Assembly: GCF_030056665.1 (NCBI RefSeq)
Contig: NZ_JASHIG010000010.1
DNA length: 64,000 nucleotides
Reading direction: 5' to 3' (one strand)
From: Flectobacillus roseus
GTDB lineage: Bacteria > Bacteroidota > Bacteroidia > Cytophagales > Spirosomataceae
The notes under the pieces are model-generated. The model saw only the letters and a program-made list of their open reading frames with translations, searched no databases and was not told the DNA's origin. A program made the translations under genes and the position numbers. Position 1 is the first letter of the stretch. The number at the start of each line of letters is the position of its first letter. Positions 26,118 to 34,949 of this stretch are shown here, one piece after another.

Positions 26118-27158
26118 ATGAACGATTACAATTCTTCTCGCCGCCAGTTTTTAGGTGCTGGCGCTGCTTTACTTACAGGCACCCTTATGGCCAATGGAAA
26201 ACTCTGGGGTATGCCTGCCATTATTGATAATTTCGGAAAATCTGGTTCATTAATCAAGGGCGTACAAATCGGCGTAATTACTTATTCGTTTCGTGAAATG
26301 CCAGACCAAAGTGCGGAGGCAACTTTACAATATGTCCGTGATTGCGGTATTAGTGCGATTGAACTGATGGGCGGTCCAGCAGAAAGCTTTGCTGGCGCAC
26401 CTAAAAATCCTGTAGATTTCCGAGCTGTATTTCCCTTGATGCGTAAACGCAATGAAAAGCAAACTTTGACTCCCGAGGAACAACAACAATTAGACGAGGC
26501 TGAAACTAAAATGAAGGCCTATCGTGCTGAAATGGCGCAATGGCGTGCGACGGCTCCTATTAGTAAGTTTGAGGAATTAGGAAAGACCTATAAAAAAGCA
26601 GGAGTTTCTATTTATGCTTTCAAACCAGATGCTTTTGGTATGCAAAATACCGATACCGAAATAGAATACGGTATGCGTGCTGCCAAGGCTTTGGGTGCTA
26701 CACAAGTAACGTTGGAGCATCCAAGCAATGACGCTCATACCTTAAAGTTGGGTAAAATGGCTGAAAAAGTTGGTATCAAAGTAGGTTATCATGGTCACGA
26801 GCAACAAACATATACGTTCTGGGACACAGCATTGGCGCAGTCACCTGCCAATGCTTTAAATCTTGATTTTGGACACTTTGTAGCGGCAGGAAATCCAACG
26901 CCTTTGGAGATGGTCAAAAAATATCATGAGCGAATTGTGAGTATGCACATCAAAGACCGTCAGACAAAAGCCAACGGTCGTGGCAATTTGCCATGGGGGC
27001 AAGGCGATACGCCTATTGCTGATGTTCTCAAATTGATACGTGATAACAAATACAATTTCCCCGCAACTATCGAATTAGAATACCAAATTCCAAAAGGCTC
27101 AAATTCGGTAGAAGAAGTGAAAAAATGTCTAGAGTTTTGTAAGCAAGCGTTGGCTTAA
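26118..27158 (+). CDS. Tat-exported sugar phosphate isomerase/epimerase (xylose isomerase-like TIM barrel)
   Basis: 346 residues from the ATG at 26118; the longer frame to 25977 adds a non-conserved leader lacking a signal, while 26118 gives a proper Tat signal (NSSRRQFLGAGAALLTGTL). The body is an AP-endonuclease-2/xylose-isomerase-like barrel: IGVITYSFREMPDQSAEATL, CGISAIELMGGPAE, LEHPSNDAHTLKLG, VGYHGHEQQTY, NLDFGHFVAAG and SMHIKDR supply the metal-site Glu/His/Asp set. Such periplasmic proteins in Bacteroidota are linked to sugar oxidation or keto-sugar chemistry. A charged helical insert (about 95-135; MRKRNEKQTLTPEEQQQLD) is unusual. It appears monocistronic. Confidence 0.88.
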   Translation: MNDYNSSRRQFLGAGAALLTGTLMANGKLWGMPAIIDNFGKSGSLIKGVQIGVITYSFREMPDQSAEATLQYVRDCGISAIELMGGPAESFAGAPKNPVDFRAVFPLMRKRNEKQTLTPEEQQQLDEAETKMKAYRAEMAQWRATAPISKFEELGKTYKKAGVSIYAFKPDAFGMQNTDTEIEYGMRAAKALGATQVTLEHPSNDAHTLKLGKMAEKVGIKVGYHGHEQQTYTFWDTALAQSPANALNLDFGHFVAAGNPTPLEMVKKYHERIVSMHIKDRQTKANGRGNLPWGQGDTPIADVLKLIRDNKYNFPATIELEYQIPKGSNSVEEVKKCLEFCKQALA

Positions 27159-27160
27159 TA

Positions 27161-27379
27161 GTGGACAGGCACAAAGGCACAGAGGGGCAAAGTGAAGGTG
27201 GATAAATCACGAAGTATATCTGTGCTTTTGTTGTTTCCCTGAAGATACTTATATTTTTAGTAGAGCTATAACACTAGATAGGTAAAGAATCAACAGTAAA
27301 GTTTAATTACTAACCCCTCTTTGCCTAAACCCTATCCCCAATCAACACTTTGTCCCTCTGTGCCTTTGTGCCTGTTCAC
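27161..27379. repeat. Inverted repeat pair of the 'CAGGCACAAAGGCACA' family
   Basis: Arms 27161-27194 and 27346-27379 are 34 bases each and complementary except for two positions. The right arm recurs as a direct copy at 28077-28110 after the next gene, and relatives occur at 37955-38036, 38195-38232 and 46520-46656. The interval also holds 27296-27339, a copy of the palindrome at 27997-28069. Confidence 0.65.
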
Positions 27380-27387
27380 TTAATAAT

Positions 27388-28011
27388 ATGAACCTACAAC
27401 ACCTTTTTTCCGAATTGCTTCAAGGCTATACTCAAGATATGGCGAAGATTGCGACGTATTGGACAGAGCTTAGCGATGCCTATTCGCAGCCTAGACGACA
27501 TTATCATAATTTGACTCACTTAGAAAATTTGTATCATGAATTAGTATCCGTAAAGACTCAAGTTCATGATTGGGAGGTAATCCTATGGTCATTATTTTAC
27601 CACGATGCCGTATATGACACCTTAAAATCGAATAATGAAGAAAAAAGTGCAGCTTTAGCCGAAAAAAGAATGAAAAGCGTAGGGGTTTCGGAAGAAATCG
27701 TTACAAAAGTTGTTGAGATGATTCTGGCAACAAAAACGCATGCGGTCTCTGAAAATCAAGATATTAACTATTTTACAGATGCTGATTTATCTATTCTTGG
27801 AAAAGATTGGGAAGTGTACAACCAATATGCGAAACAGGTGAGAAATGAATATGCGATTTATCCAGATTTATTGTACAATCCTGGGCGAAAGAAGGTCTTA
27901 AAACACTTTCTCGAAATGAACCAGATTTACAAGACTGATTACTTTACTCAGAGATACGAGGAACAAGCGAGAGTAAATATAAGTAGAGAATTGGAAGGGG
28001 ATAGGGTTTAG
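27388..28011 (+). CDS. HD-domain phosphohydrolase-like protein (COG4339 type)
   Basis: 207 residues, all-helical. Metal-binding HD residues are visible: HYHNLTH (His38, His40), FYHDAVYD (His72-Asp73) and TDADLSILG (Asp131/Asp133). This matches 'predicted metal-dependent HD superfamily phosphohydrolase' proteins of about 200 residues, whose natural substrate is unknown but is expected to be a phosphate ester or nucleotide. It is cytosolic. The gene is flanked by matching inverted repeats, and its last 15 bases, including the stop codon, form part of a 26-bp-arm palindrome. Confidence 0.85.
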   Translation: MNLQHLFSELLQGYTQDMAKIATYWTELSDAYSQPRRHYHNLTHLENLYHELVSVKTQVHDWEVILWSLFYHDAVYDTLKSNNEEKSAALAEKRMKSVGVSEEIVTKVVEMILATKTHAVSENQDINYFTDADLSILGKDWEVYNQYAKQVRNEYAIYPDLLYNPGRKKVLKHFLEMNQIYKTDYFTQRYEEQARVNISRELEGDRV

Positions 28012-28069
28012 GCAAGGAGGCATTAGTAATTAAACTTTACTCTTGCCTCTTTGCCTAAATCCTATCCCC
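27997..28069. repeat. Palindromic element overlapping the HD gene stop
   Basis: Arms 27997-28022 and 28044-28069 (26 bases, two mismatches) enclose a 21-base loop. Bases 27997-28040 are also a near-perfect inverted copy (about 4 mismatches in 44) of 27296-27339 upstream of the gene. The HD gene is thus bracketed by the same element in opposite orientation. It may end transcription. Confidence 0.7.
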
Positions 28070-28119
28070 TAATCAACACTTTGTCCCTCTGTGCCTTTGT
28101 ACCTGTTCCCTCAAAAAAA

Positions 28120-30363
28120 CTACTCCACTACAACCTCATCCACAAAAAGCCATGCTTTATCTCCAGCGCCAGTCATATTGGCAGGAATGGTTCCGTAGGC
28201 TTGAGCTTTGATTTTGAGAAATTTATATTGTTGATTTCCCAAGGACATTGGTATAGTCAAAACGCCCTCTTGTGCAGGTACACTTGGGTTGACTGTTGAT
28301 AAAGTCGTATAATTTACCCCATCATTTGACGCTAAAACACTCACAGATTTAGGCATCCAAACCCAGCTTGAAGGTTTATGGAAAAAGCGAAGCGTAATTT
28401 TTGAAAAGTCTGTCGCCTGATTCCATTTGATCACACCTTCAAAATCTTGGTCATTCCAGCCTAGCCATTCTTCGTCATTGAAGCGACCATTACCGCCAAA
28501 AGTACCGTTGGTTATGGCGCCAATTCCCCCTCTAAAGTATCGTTTGCTTGGAAGTGTTGTCAATTCCATTTGTACTCCCGTAGCCTTGTTGATGCTGATG
28601 GTACGAGTGATTTCGTCTACCATTCTACCTTTCATCACGGTGGCAGCTTTGATATTGGTAGTTTGCGAAATCAAAATAGGACCCGTGTACAAGTTTGATT
28701 GCTGCGTTGGCGTGCTACCGTCGGTGGTGTAATAGATAGGCGCTCCATTGTTATCACATAGCAACGATAAATTAATACGTTGGTTAGCATCTCTTGAAGT
28801 TTGTGTTTTGATTTCAAAAAAATGCTTCGCATAATTGACCGAACGATAATCCATACGAGTCAAATAGCTCGATAATCTATCAAGGAAGTTAGCATAATTG
28901 CGATCTTCCTTTTTCGACCAACCTACTTCCGCCAAGGCTACTCCTCTCGGAAAAGTCATATATTCGGCATGACCTCCAACGGGTACTTGCTCTGTCCAAA
29001 GGTTAGCTTGTGGGCCTAACACATACTTCGCTTCTTCTGCTGTTAAGTTTTCTGGAATAGGCTCAAAGCTATAAATTTTTGGAAGATTAATAAATCCTGC
29101 AAAAGCCAAAGGTTCGTTTGGATCTTCTGATTGATAATAATCCAAATAGCAATGCGAAGTTGGCGACATAATGGCATTATGCTTCATTTTGGCCGCTTCA
29201 CCACCACTTTCTAGGCTTCTCCAAGCCATAACCGTTGCATTCGGGGCTAATCCTCCTTCCAAGATTTCATCCCAACCAATCATCTTACGACCGCGACTAT
29301 TAAGATGTTTTTCAAGCGTTTTGATAAAATTACTTTGTAATTCATCTACATTCTTTAAGCCTAAATCTTGGGTAGTTTTACGACAAACTGGACATTTATG
29401 CCAAGCTACTTTGCTTGCTTCGTCACCACCGATATGAATGTATTCACTTGGGAAAATACTAATTACTTCGTCTAAGATATCCGCAATAAATTGGGCTGAT
29501 TCTGGTTTTGGACAAAACTCTCCCTGAAATAGCAATTGTTTACCTGTACTATCTTGACAAGCATACTGAGGATATGCTACCAAGGCTGCTTGCGAGTGTC
29601 CTGGCACATCTACTTCAGGAATAATTGTGATAAAACGATCTTGAGCGTATTTGACCAATTCACGCATTTGTTCCTGAGTATAAAAACCTTCATTAGTTGG
29701 CCATTGTGGAGACTTGGCTGTGTGTAAAAGTGGATATTTTTTACTTTCAAATCTAAAAGCCTGTCCGTCGGTCAAGTGCCAATGAAAACGGTTGATTTTG
29801 AGTGCTGCTAATTCATCGATATACTTTTTCAAGAAATCAACAGGCATAAAATGACGAGATACATCGAGCATAATTCCACGATAACCAAAACGTGGTTCAT
29901 CCTCAATTGTTCCGCAAGGAATTGTCCACTGGGTATCGTTCGCACGGATTTTCCGTTCTATAGCCGTTGGTAAAAGTTGTAATAAACTTTGTACTCCGTA
30001 AAAAATCCCTGCGGGCGTTTTTGCTTTGAGTTGGATACGCTGTGAGGTAATACTCAATTTGTATCCTTCTGCCTGAGTCATTTTGTTATCCAACATCACC
30101 TCAATAGGCTTTTTTCCCTTCGCTTTGCTCACGATAGGCAATGCCAAACCTGCTGCCAAGCGACATTTGTCTTTTAGGGGTTGGAGCGCCACCAAGGTTT
30201 GTGGATTGTGGGTTTTGTCTACGATAACCACCTGCTTATTTAGCTCGAAACTCCCATTTTGAGGAATAATCTTTTGGGGTTGAGGAATAATTGGGTAACG
30301 ATTTTGCGCTAGTATTGTACCCGAACAAAGCAGACACCATAAAAGCAAAAGTTGTTTTTTCAT
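28120..30363 (-). CDS. Beta-N-acetylhexosaminidase, GH20
   Basis: 747 residues with a Sec signal (MKKQLLLLWCLLCSGTILAQ). Residues about 22-155 form the GH20b N-terminal domain, and 158-500 the catalytic barrel: GYRGIMLDVSRHFMP, INRFHWHLTDGQAFR, IIPEVDVPGHSQAAL and the catalytic pair Asp314-Glu315 in HIGGDEASKVAW. The C-terminal 220 residues hold a chitobiase-type/FN3-like module (YYTTDGSTPTQQSNLYTGP) and a discoidin-like domain (WNQATDFSKITLRFFHKPSS). It releases terminal GlcNAc/GalNAc from glycans, probably in the periplasm or at the outer surface, for N-acetylhexosamine use or peptidoglycan/glycoprotein turnover. No SusC/SusD pair is adjacent, so it is a stand-alone gene. Confidence 0.94.
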   Translation of the reverse strand: MKKQLLLLWCLLCSGTILAQNRYPIIPQPQKIIPQNGSFELNKQVVIVDKTHNPQTLVALQPLKDKCRLAAGLALPIVSKAKGKKPIEVMLDNKMTQAEGYKLSITSQRIQLKAKTPAGIFYGVQSLLQLLPTAIERKIRANDTQWTIPCGTIEDEPRFGYRGIMLDVSRHFMPVDFLKKYIDELAALKINRFHWHLTDGQAFRFESKKYPLLHTAKSPQWPTNEGFYTQEQMRELVKYAQDRFITIIPEVDVPGHSQAALVAYPQYACQDSTGKQLLFQGEFCPKPESAQFIADILDEVISIFPSEYIHIGGDEASKVAWHKCPVCRKTTQDLGLKNVDELQSNFIKTLEKHLNSRGRKMIGWDEILEGGLAPNATVMAWRSLESGGEAAKMKHNAIMSPTSHCYLDYYQSEDPNEPLAFAGFINLPKIYSFEPIPENLTAEEAKYVLGPQANLWTEQVPVGGHAEYMTFPRGVALAEVGWSKKEDRNYANFLDRLSSYLTRMDYRSVNYAKHFFEIKTQTSRDANQRINLSLLCDNNGAPIYYTTDGSTPTQQSNLYTGPILISQTTNIKAATVMKGRMVDEITRTISINKATGVQMELTTLPSKRYFRGGIGAITNGTFGGNGRFNDEEWLGWNDQDFEGVIKWNQATDFSKITLRFFHKPSSWVWMPKSVSVLASNDGVNYTTLSTVNPSVPAQEGVLTIPMSLGNQQYKFLKIKAQAYGTIPANMTGAGDKAWLFVDEVVVE

Positions 30364-30986
30364 ATTGATTTTAATTGAAATTGGGTGGGGTGATTATGAC
30401 CTGATAGTATGCTTGAAAATTTTATTTTGCATTTTGAGAAGAAACAAAATTTCCCTTCGCCACACCTTACTTTTCTTGTCTTAACACAAGAAAAGTAACA
30501 AAAGAAAGTCAAGAAATCCTAAACTCGCCTTCGGCTCAAACAGTAGGATTTCATAAAAATTGACACTTATAAGTATAAGCTTTTCATTTTTAGTGTTTTG
30601 TAAAATTAGAACATACTTGTAGTCTATCATTTTCAAAGGTATAAAATGATCTTGGCGCTTTTATACTCATTTGTATAGAATGCCTTCTCAAACCTGAATT
30701 GTTGTGGTATTACCCACGAAGTACTAATTTGCATCCGATTTGTGGATTAAACTAGTGTAAAAACGTCAATAAAGAGTTTAGTCTCAATACTCAGTACTCA
30801 ACAGTGCGAAGGATTGTCAACTATTTCAGATTTGGGATTTCTGATTTCGGACATAAAGTAAACACCTTTATTTTTTATAAAAAATAGAAGCTTACACTTC
30901 CGAAATCCAACATTCGATATCCGAAATAAATGGTTTTTACAATCTTTCGGATACTCCTAACTCAGCACTCAAAATTCATCACTTAT
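30364..30986. repeat. 623-base gap with a hairpin repeat and an ATTTCGGA-family palindrome
   Basis: Bases 30459-30560 contain the hairpin TTACTTTTCTTGT/ACAAGAAAAGTAA (13 bp, 30467-30498) followed by a CTCGCCTTCGGCTC mini-hairpin. This composite resembles an intergenic repeat I recall from many Bacteroidota genomes. Bases 30820-30926 form an imperfect long palindrome built of ATTTCGGA-type words. No ORF was found. The promoter of the downstream sbcC gene was not recognised. Confidence 0.5.
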
Positions 30987-33900
30987 ATGATTCCTATTAA
31001 GTTGTCCATAAAGGGCTTGTATTCATATCGCGAAACACAGGTAGTTGATTTTACCAAGTTGACCGAAGCATCTATTTTCGGGATTTTTGGAAAAGTTGGC
31101 TCTGGTAAATCCTCTATCTTGGAGGCGATTACCTTTGCTTTGTATGGCGATACCGAAAGGATGAACAAGTCGGGTGACGACCGAAACTATAATATGATGA
31201 ACTTGCGCTCGGATGAACTCCTCATTGATTTTGAGTGTCGTGCGGGCAAAGACAATCACTTGTATCGTTTTACGGTAAAAGGGCGTAGAAATAGCAAGAA
31301 GTTTGACGATGTAAAAACTTTTGAAAGAAAAACTTATCAATGGATGCCCGAATTATCCGATTGGGCGCCTATTGAAGTTGAAAATGCTTCCGAAAAAATT
31401 ATAGGTCTTTCTTACGAAAACTTTAAAAGAACGATTATCATTCCTCAGGGGCGTTTTCAGGAGTTTATCGAATTACCCTTGTCGAAACGTACCCAGATGA
31501 TGAACGAGATATTTCAATTGGAGCGTTTTGATTTGGCCGCTAAGGTAAAGGTATTAAAAGAGACCAATGAAAAACAGCTTGAACATCTGAATGGTAAAAT
31601 TGCCCAATTAGGACAAAGTACCCCCGAACAGTTAGAAGCCGTAAAAGACCAGATTCAGGCATTACAAACTTTATTGACCCTCAAAACACAAGCACTCAAC
31701 GACAAAGTAAATGATGAAAAAAGCTTGGATTGGATAGCCAAACTATTTAAGAGTTTAGAAGAAACCGCAAAGCAACTTCAGATATTAGAGGCGCAAATAC
31801 CAGATTTTGAAACAAGAGAAAATCGCCTGAAAGTCTACCAAAAGGTCTTGATACAACTCAAGCCTTTGTTAGCGCAGCAGCAGGCACGCTTGGCAGAACA
31901 ACAAAAAGATTCTCTTGCGTTTACTCATAAAACCGCTGAACAACAGACTTTTTTACAACAAATACACCAGTCACAAGCGAAGCTCGATGAGCTAAAACCT
32001 GCTTTTGAACAAAAAGAAAACCTGCTAAAAGAAGCGGAAGAATGGAGCTGGGCTTTGAAATGGAAACAAGCTGCAAGCGAGAAATTGCAGTTGCAAGAAC
32101 GTTTGGAAAAAGGCAAATTAGCGGTAGAACAACAGCGTAGCAAAATTCAAACTGGACAAACGGAACGTCAACAAATTGAGGAAGGTTTACAAAAAATCAA
32201 ATCCCAATTGGTTGACTTGCACAAACTTTCGCAAGTGGCTATGTGGTTTGGGCAAAAAAGAAACCTCTTGCAACAAAGAAAACAAATTATAGATGCAGGC
32301 AAAGAAGCCAAACAAAAGACTGAAGGTTTTGAACAACAACTTCAGGCAATTGAGCAAGATGAGGTTTTTCAAGGACAAATTTCTCTAAAATCAGAAGTAG
32401 AGCAACGTAGTATTTTAGTAGAGCAACTCAAACAGGATTTTCAACAGAAAATAGATTTTCATCAGCAACATATTTCGCAATTCGAAATGCAGAAGGCTTT
32501 GCAGGCTTATGCCAACGCCTTGAACGATGACGAGCCTTGTCCGCTGTGTGGCGCAATTCATCATCCTGATAAACTGACATCTTCGGAGGATTTTTCTCAA
32601 AAAATACAAGCAGAAAAGACAAGCCAAAAAGCGTGGCAAAATCGCTTGCAAAGAATCGAGCAACTCAATGCACAATGGGATGCGATAGAACAAAATATAG
32701 CTGTGTGGAATGCTGAACGCAACAAACAGGGTATTTTGTACAAGGATATACAGACTAAGATACAGGAGCATGATCAGATTTTTGTATGGTCAGAGTTTTC
32801 GAAAGAGGATGAAGAATACCTTCAAAGAGCTTTTTCTGTTTCAGAACAACAAGTAAAGGAAATAAAAGCTTTTGAAGAAAGACGAAGTGCTCAAGAGCAA
32901 CAACTGCAAGTTTGGCAAAAGGATTTGGAAGAGAAGTTTTTGCCAACTTTACAAAAAATAGAAGTTGAAATCTCGGCAAAAGATTCGGAGGTAAATACTA
33001 CTAAGGCGCAAATACAGCGCCTAGATATGTTGACATTGGAACAAGAAACGACCGACAGTATTGCCAAGCATATTCAAAGACTACAAAATCAATATCAGGA
33101 TTTGGTCAAAAATGTGGAGCAACTACAAAAAGACCTTCAATTGTTGCAAGACAAAAATAATCGTCTCGAAGGTGAAATTGTGGCGTTGAAACAAAATCTA
33201 GAACAACATCACAAGGTGATTCAGGATTTTGAAAAACAACTTCAATCGGCGATGAACGAAATGGGCTATGTGTCGCAACAGGAAGTAGAGCAGATTTTGG
33301 CTTGGAACTTGGCAATCGATGCAGAACAAAAAGCCATTGAAACTTTCAAAGTGCAATGGCAAGCGACCCAACAGCATCATAAATCGCTATCAGAAGAAAC
33401 GAAGGGCTTACGCTATGATGTTGAGATACACCAGCAACTTTTGGCGGATATTGCTTCTTTACAACAAGAAATCAATACCTTGCAAGCGGAAGCTGGCGCA
33501 CTCAGAGGTAGACAATTACAACTTGAAAAAGACTTGGCAACTCAGGCCGATTTGTTGAAAGAAAAGGAGGCATTAGAAATTCGTAGAGCTGACATAGATA
33601 CTTTAGCAAAACTCTTTAAAAGCCAAGGATTTGTAGGGTTTGTGTCAGGAATGTATTTGCAAAACCTTTGTAATCAGGCTAATGAGCGCTTTAGCAAAAT
33701 GACCCGACAGGCTTTGCAACTCGAAATATATGAGACGCGCCCCTCAGAATTTGATTTTAGAGTGAGAGATTTGCTCAATGAGGGTAGAACCAGAGCGGTC
33801 AAAACGCTTTCAGGGGGACAAAAATTTCAAGTAGCGTTGTGTTTAGCACTGGCCTTGGCAGACAATATCCATGCGCAAACACAATCGACCAATAATTTCT

Positions 33901-34091
33901 TTTTCTTGGATGAAGGTTTTGGTTCGTTGGATAAAGATTCGCTAACAGAAGTTTTTGAAACCTTAAAGTCCTTACGAAAAGAAAACCGCATCGTCGGCGT
34001 TATTTCTCACGTAGAAGATTTACAACAAGAAATAGAAAGCTATATCACCGTAGAAAACCACCCAGAAATGGGAAGCCAGATTAAGTGTTGA
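30987..34091 (+). CDS. sbcC: SbcC-type SMC-like DNA repair exonuclease subunit
   Basis: 1034 residues from the ATG at 30987 (the frame extends to 30930 without conserved sequence). Walker A FGKVGSGKSS (35-43) is preceded by the typical LSIKGLYSYRETQVVDF start. Very long Gln/Glu-rich coiled coils flank a zinc hook CPLC (Cys518/Cys521). The C-terminal lobe has the ABC signature TLSGGQKFQVALC and Walker B FFFLDEGFGSLD. With SbcD it forms the Mre11/Rad50-type nuclease that opens hairpins and processes double-strand breaks and cruciforms. The usual partner sbcD is not adjacent (upstream is GH20, downstream glycosyltransferases). The many long palindromes in this genome are typical SbcCD substrates. 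Confidence 0.93.
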   Translation: MIPIKLSIKGLYSYRETQVVDFTKLTEASIFGIFGKVGSGKSSILEAITFALYGDTERMNKSGDDRNYNMMNLRSDELLIDFECRAGKDNHLYRFTVKGRRNSKKFDDVKTFERKTYQWMPELSDWAPIEVENASEKIIGLSYENFKRTIIIPQGRFQEFIELPLSKRTQMMNEIFQLERFDLAAKVKVLKETNEKQLEHLNGKIAQLGQSTPEQLEAVKDQIQALQTLLTLKTQALNDKVNDEKSLDWIAKLFKSLEETAKQLQILEAQIPDFETRENRLKVYQKVLIQLKPLLAQQQARLAEQQKDSLAFTHKTAEQQTFLQQIHQSQAKLDELKPAFEQKENLLKEAEEWSWALKWKQAASEKLQLQERLEKGKLAVEQQRSKIQTGQTERQQIEEGLQKIKSQLVDLHKLSQVAMWFGQKRNLLQQRKQIIDAGKEAKQKTEGFEQQLQAIEQDEVFQGQISLKSEVEQRSILVEQLKQDFQQKIDFHQQHISQFEMQKALQAYANALNDDEPCPLCGAIHHPDKLTSSEDFSQKIQAEKTSQKAWQNRLQRIEQLNAQWDAIEQNIAVWNAERNKQGILYKDIQTKIQEHDQIFVWSEFSKEDEEYLQRAFSVSEQQVKEIKAFEERRSAQEQQLQVWQKDLEEKFLPTLQKIEVEISAKDSEVNTTKAQIQRLDMLTLEQETTDSIAKHIQRLQNQYQDLVKNVEQLQKDLQLLQDKNNRLEGEIVALKQNLEQHHKVIQDFEKQLQSAMNEMGYVSQQEVEQILAWNLAIDAEQKAIETFKVQWQATQQHHKSLSEETKGLRYDVEIHQQLLADIASLQQEINTLQAEAGALRGRQLQLEKDLATQADLLKEKEALEIRRADIDTLAKLFKSQGFVGFVSGMYLQNLCNQANERFSKMTRQALQLEIYETRPSEFDFRVRDLLNEGRTRAVKTLSGGQKFQVALCLALALADNIHAQTQSTNNFFFLDEGFGSLDKDSLTEVFETLKSLRKENRIVGVISHVEDLQQEIESYITVENHPEMGSQIKC

Positions 34092-34168
34092 GTTTTGAGT
34101 TGTGAGTGCTGAGTTTTTAATTCCTCACTCAATGAACTCAACACTCAACACTCAAAACTCACAACTCA
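34087..34168. repeat. 'GAGTTTTGAGT' family hairpin after sbcC
   Basis: Left words GAGTTTTGAGTTGTGAGTG pair with right words CACTCAAAACTCACAACTC to make an imperfect hairpin of about 30 bp that fills the sbcC-GT2 gap. Related sequences occur at 30780-30800, 35685-35730, 37980-38010, 38150-38195 and 62125-62160. Confidence 0.5.
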
Positions 34169-34169
34169 A

Positions 34170-34916
34170 ATGATTTCCGTAACAATACTTACCAAAAATA
34201 GCGAAGCGCGGTTGGCGCAGTGTTTGGATGCCTTGAAGGGATTCGATGAAGTCATTGTGCTCGACAACGGGTCGACTGACCAGACTTTGGCAATTGCTCG
34301 CCAATATCCCAATGTGTGTGTGCATGAGCATCCATTTTTGGGCTTTGGTAAGATGCGCAATTTGTCTGTGAGCTTTTGTAAAAATGATTGGATTCTGTGG
34401 GTTGACTCCGATGAGGTATTAGACCCGATTTTGATACAAAACATTCAAAATCTATCGCTCAACCCTAAGCATTTGTATCGTTTTTTACGAAAACAATATT
34501 ACAATGGCAAATACATCAATGGCGCTGGTTGGGGCAATGACAAAGTAACACGACTTTTTCATAAAAACAGTACGCAGTTCAACGACAAAGATGTTCATGA
34601 AGGATTGAATACCAAAGGTTTGCAAATTGTAGATATAGAAGGAGTTATCCATCACTATTCCTATGAAACGGCTGATCAGCTTTTGGCAAAAATGAACTAT
34701 TATTCCACTCTTTTTGCAGTACAGAATCAGCACAAAAAAGGGACACATCCTGTGATTGCCTATTTCAAAAAGACCTTTCATTTTTGGAATTACTATTTAC
34801 TCAAAAAGGGATTTTTGTATGGCTATGAAGGCTATCTGATTTCGTATTGCAATGCGCAAGGCGCATTTTTTAAATACATGAAGCTTTATGAAATGAATCA
34901 GAAAGAAAAGTCATAA
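34170..34916 (+). CDS. Glycosyltransferase family 2 (WaaE/KdtX-like)
   Basis: 248 residues with the GT-A fold. ISVTILTKNSEARLAQCLDA is the nucleotide-binding strand, VLDNGSTDQT the first acidic motif, and WVDSDEVLD carries DxD (Asp79/Asp81). The tail includes KGFLYGYEGYLISYCNAQGA, found in LPS core beta-1,4-glucosyltransferase-like proteins of the WaaE/KdtX group. It transfers a sugar to a lipid- or core-linked acceptor at the inner face of the inner membrane. It is the first of a run of envelope glycan genes and starts just after an inverted repeat. Confidence 0.87.
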   Translation: MISVTILTKNSEARLAQCLDALKGFDEVIVLDNGSTDQTLAIARQYPNVCVHEHPFLGFGKMRNLSVSFCKNDWILWVDSDEVLDPILIQNIQNLSLNPKHLYRFLRKQYYNGKYINGAGWGNDKVTRLFHKNSTQFNDKDVHEGLNTKGLQIVDIEGVIHHYSYETADQLLAKMNYYSTLFAVQNQHKKGTHPVIAYFKKTFHFWNYYLLKKGFLYGYEGYLISYCNAQGAFFKYMKLYEMNQKEKS

Positions 34917-34949
34917 CTTGCGCCTTTATTTTTTTGCTCTCTTTAAACA

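Noticed and set aside
27161..28110. Insertion sequence with a transposase
   Set aside because: Inverted repeats flank the gene, but the gene itself encodes an HD hydrolase with intact metal ligands and no transposase motif.
28051..28299. Short plus-strand frame after the HD gene
   Set aside because: It overlaps a repeat family and the end of the GH20 gene on the other strand; composition and lack of a domain make it spurious.
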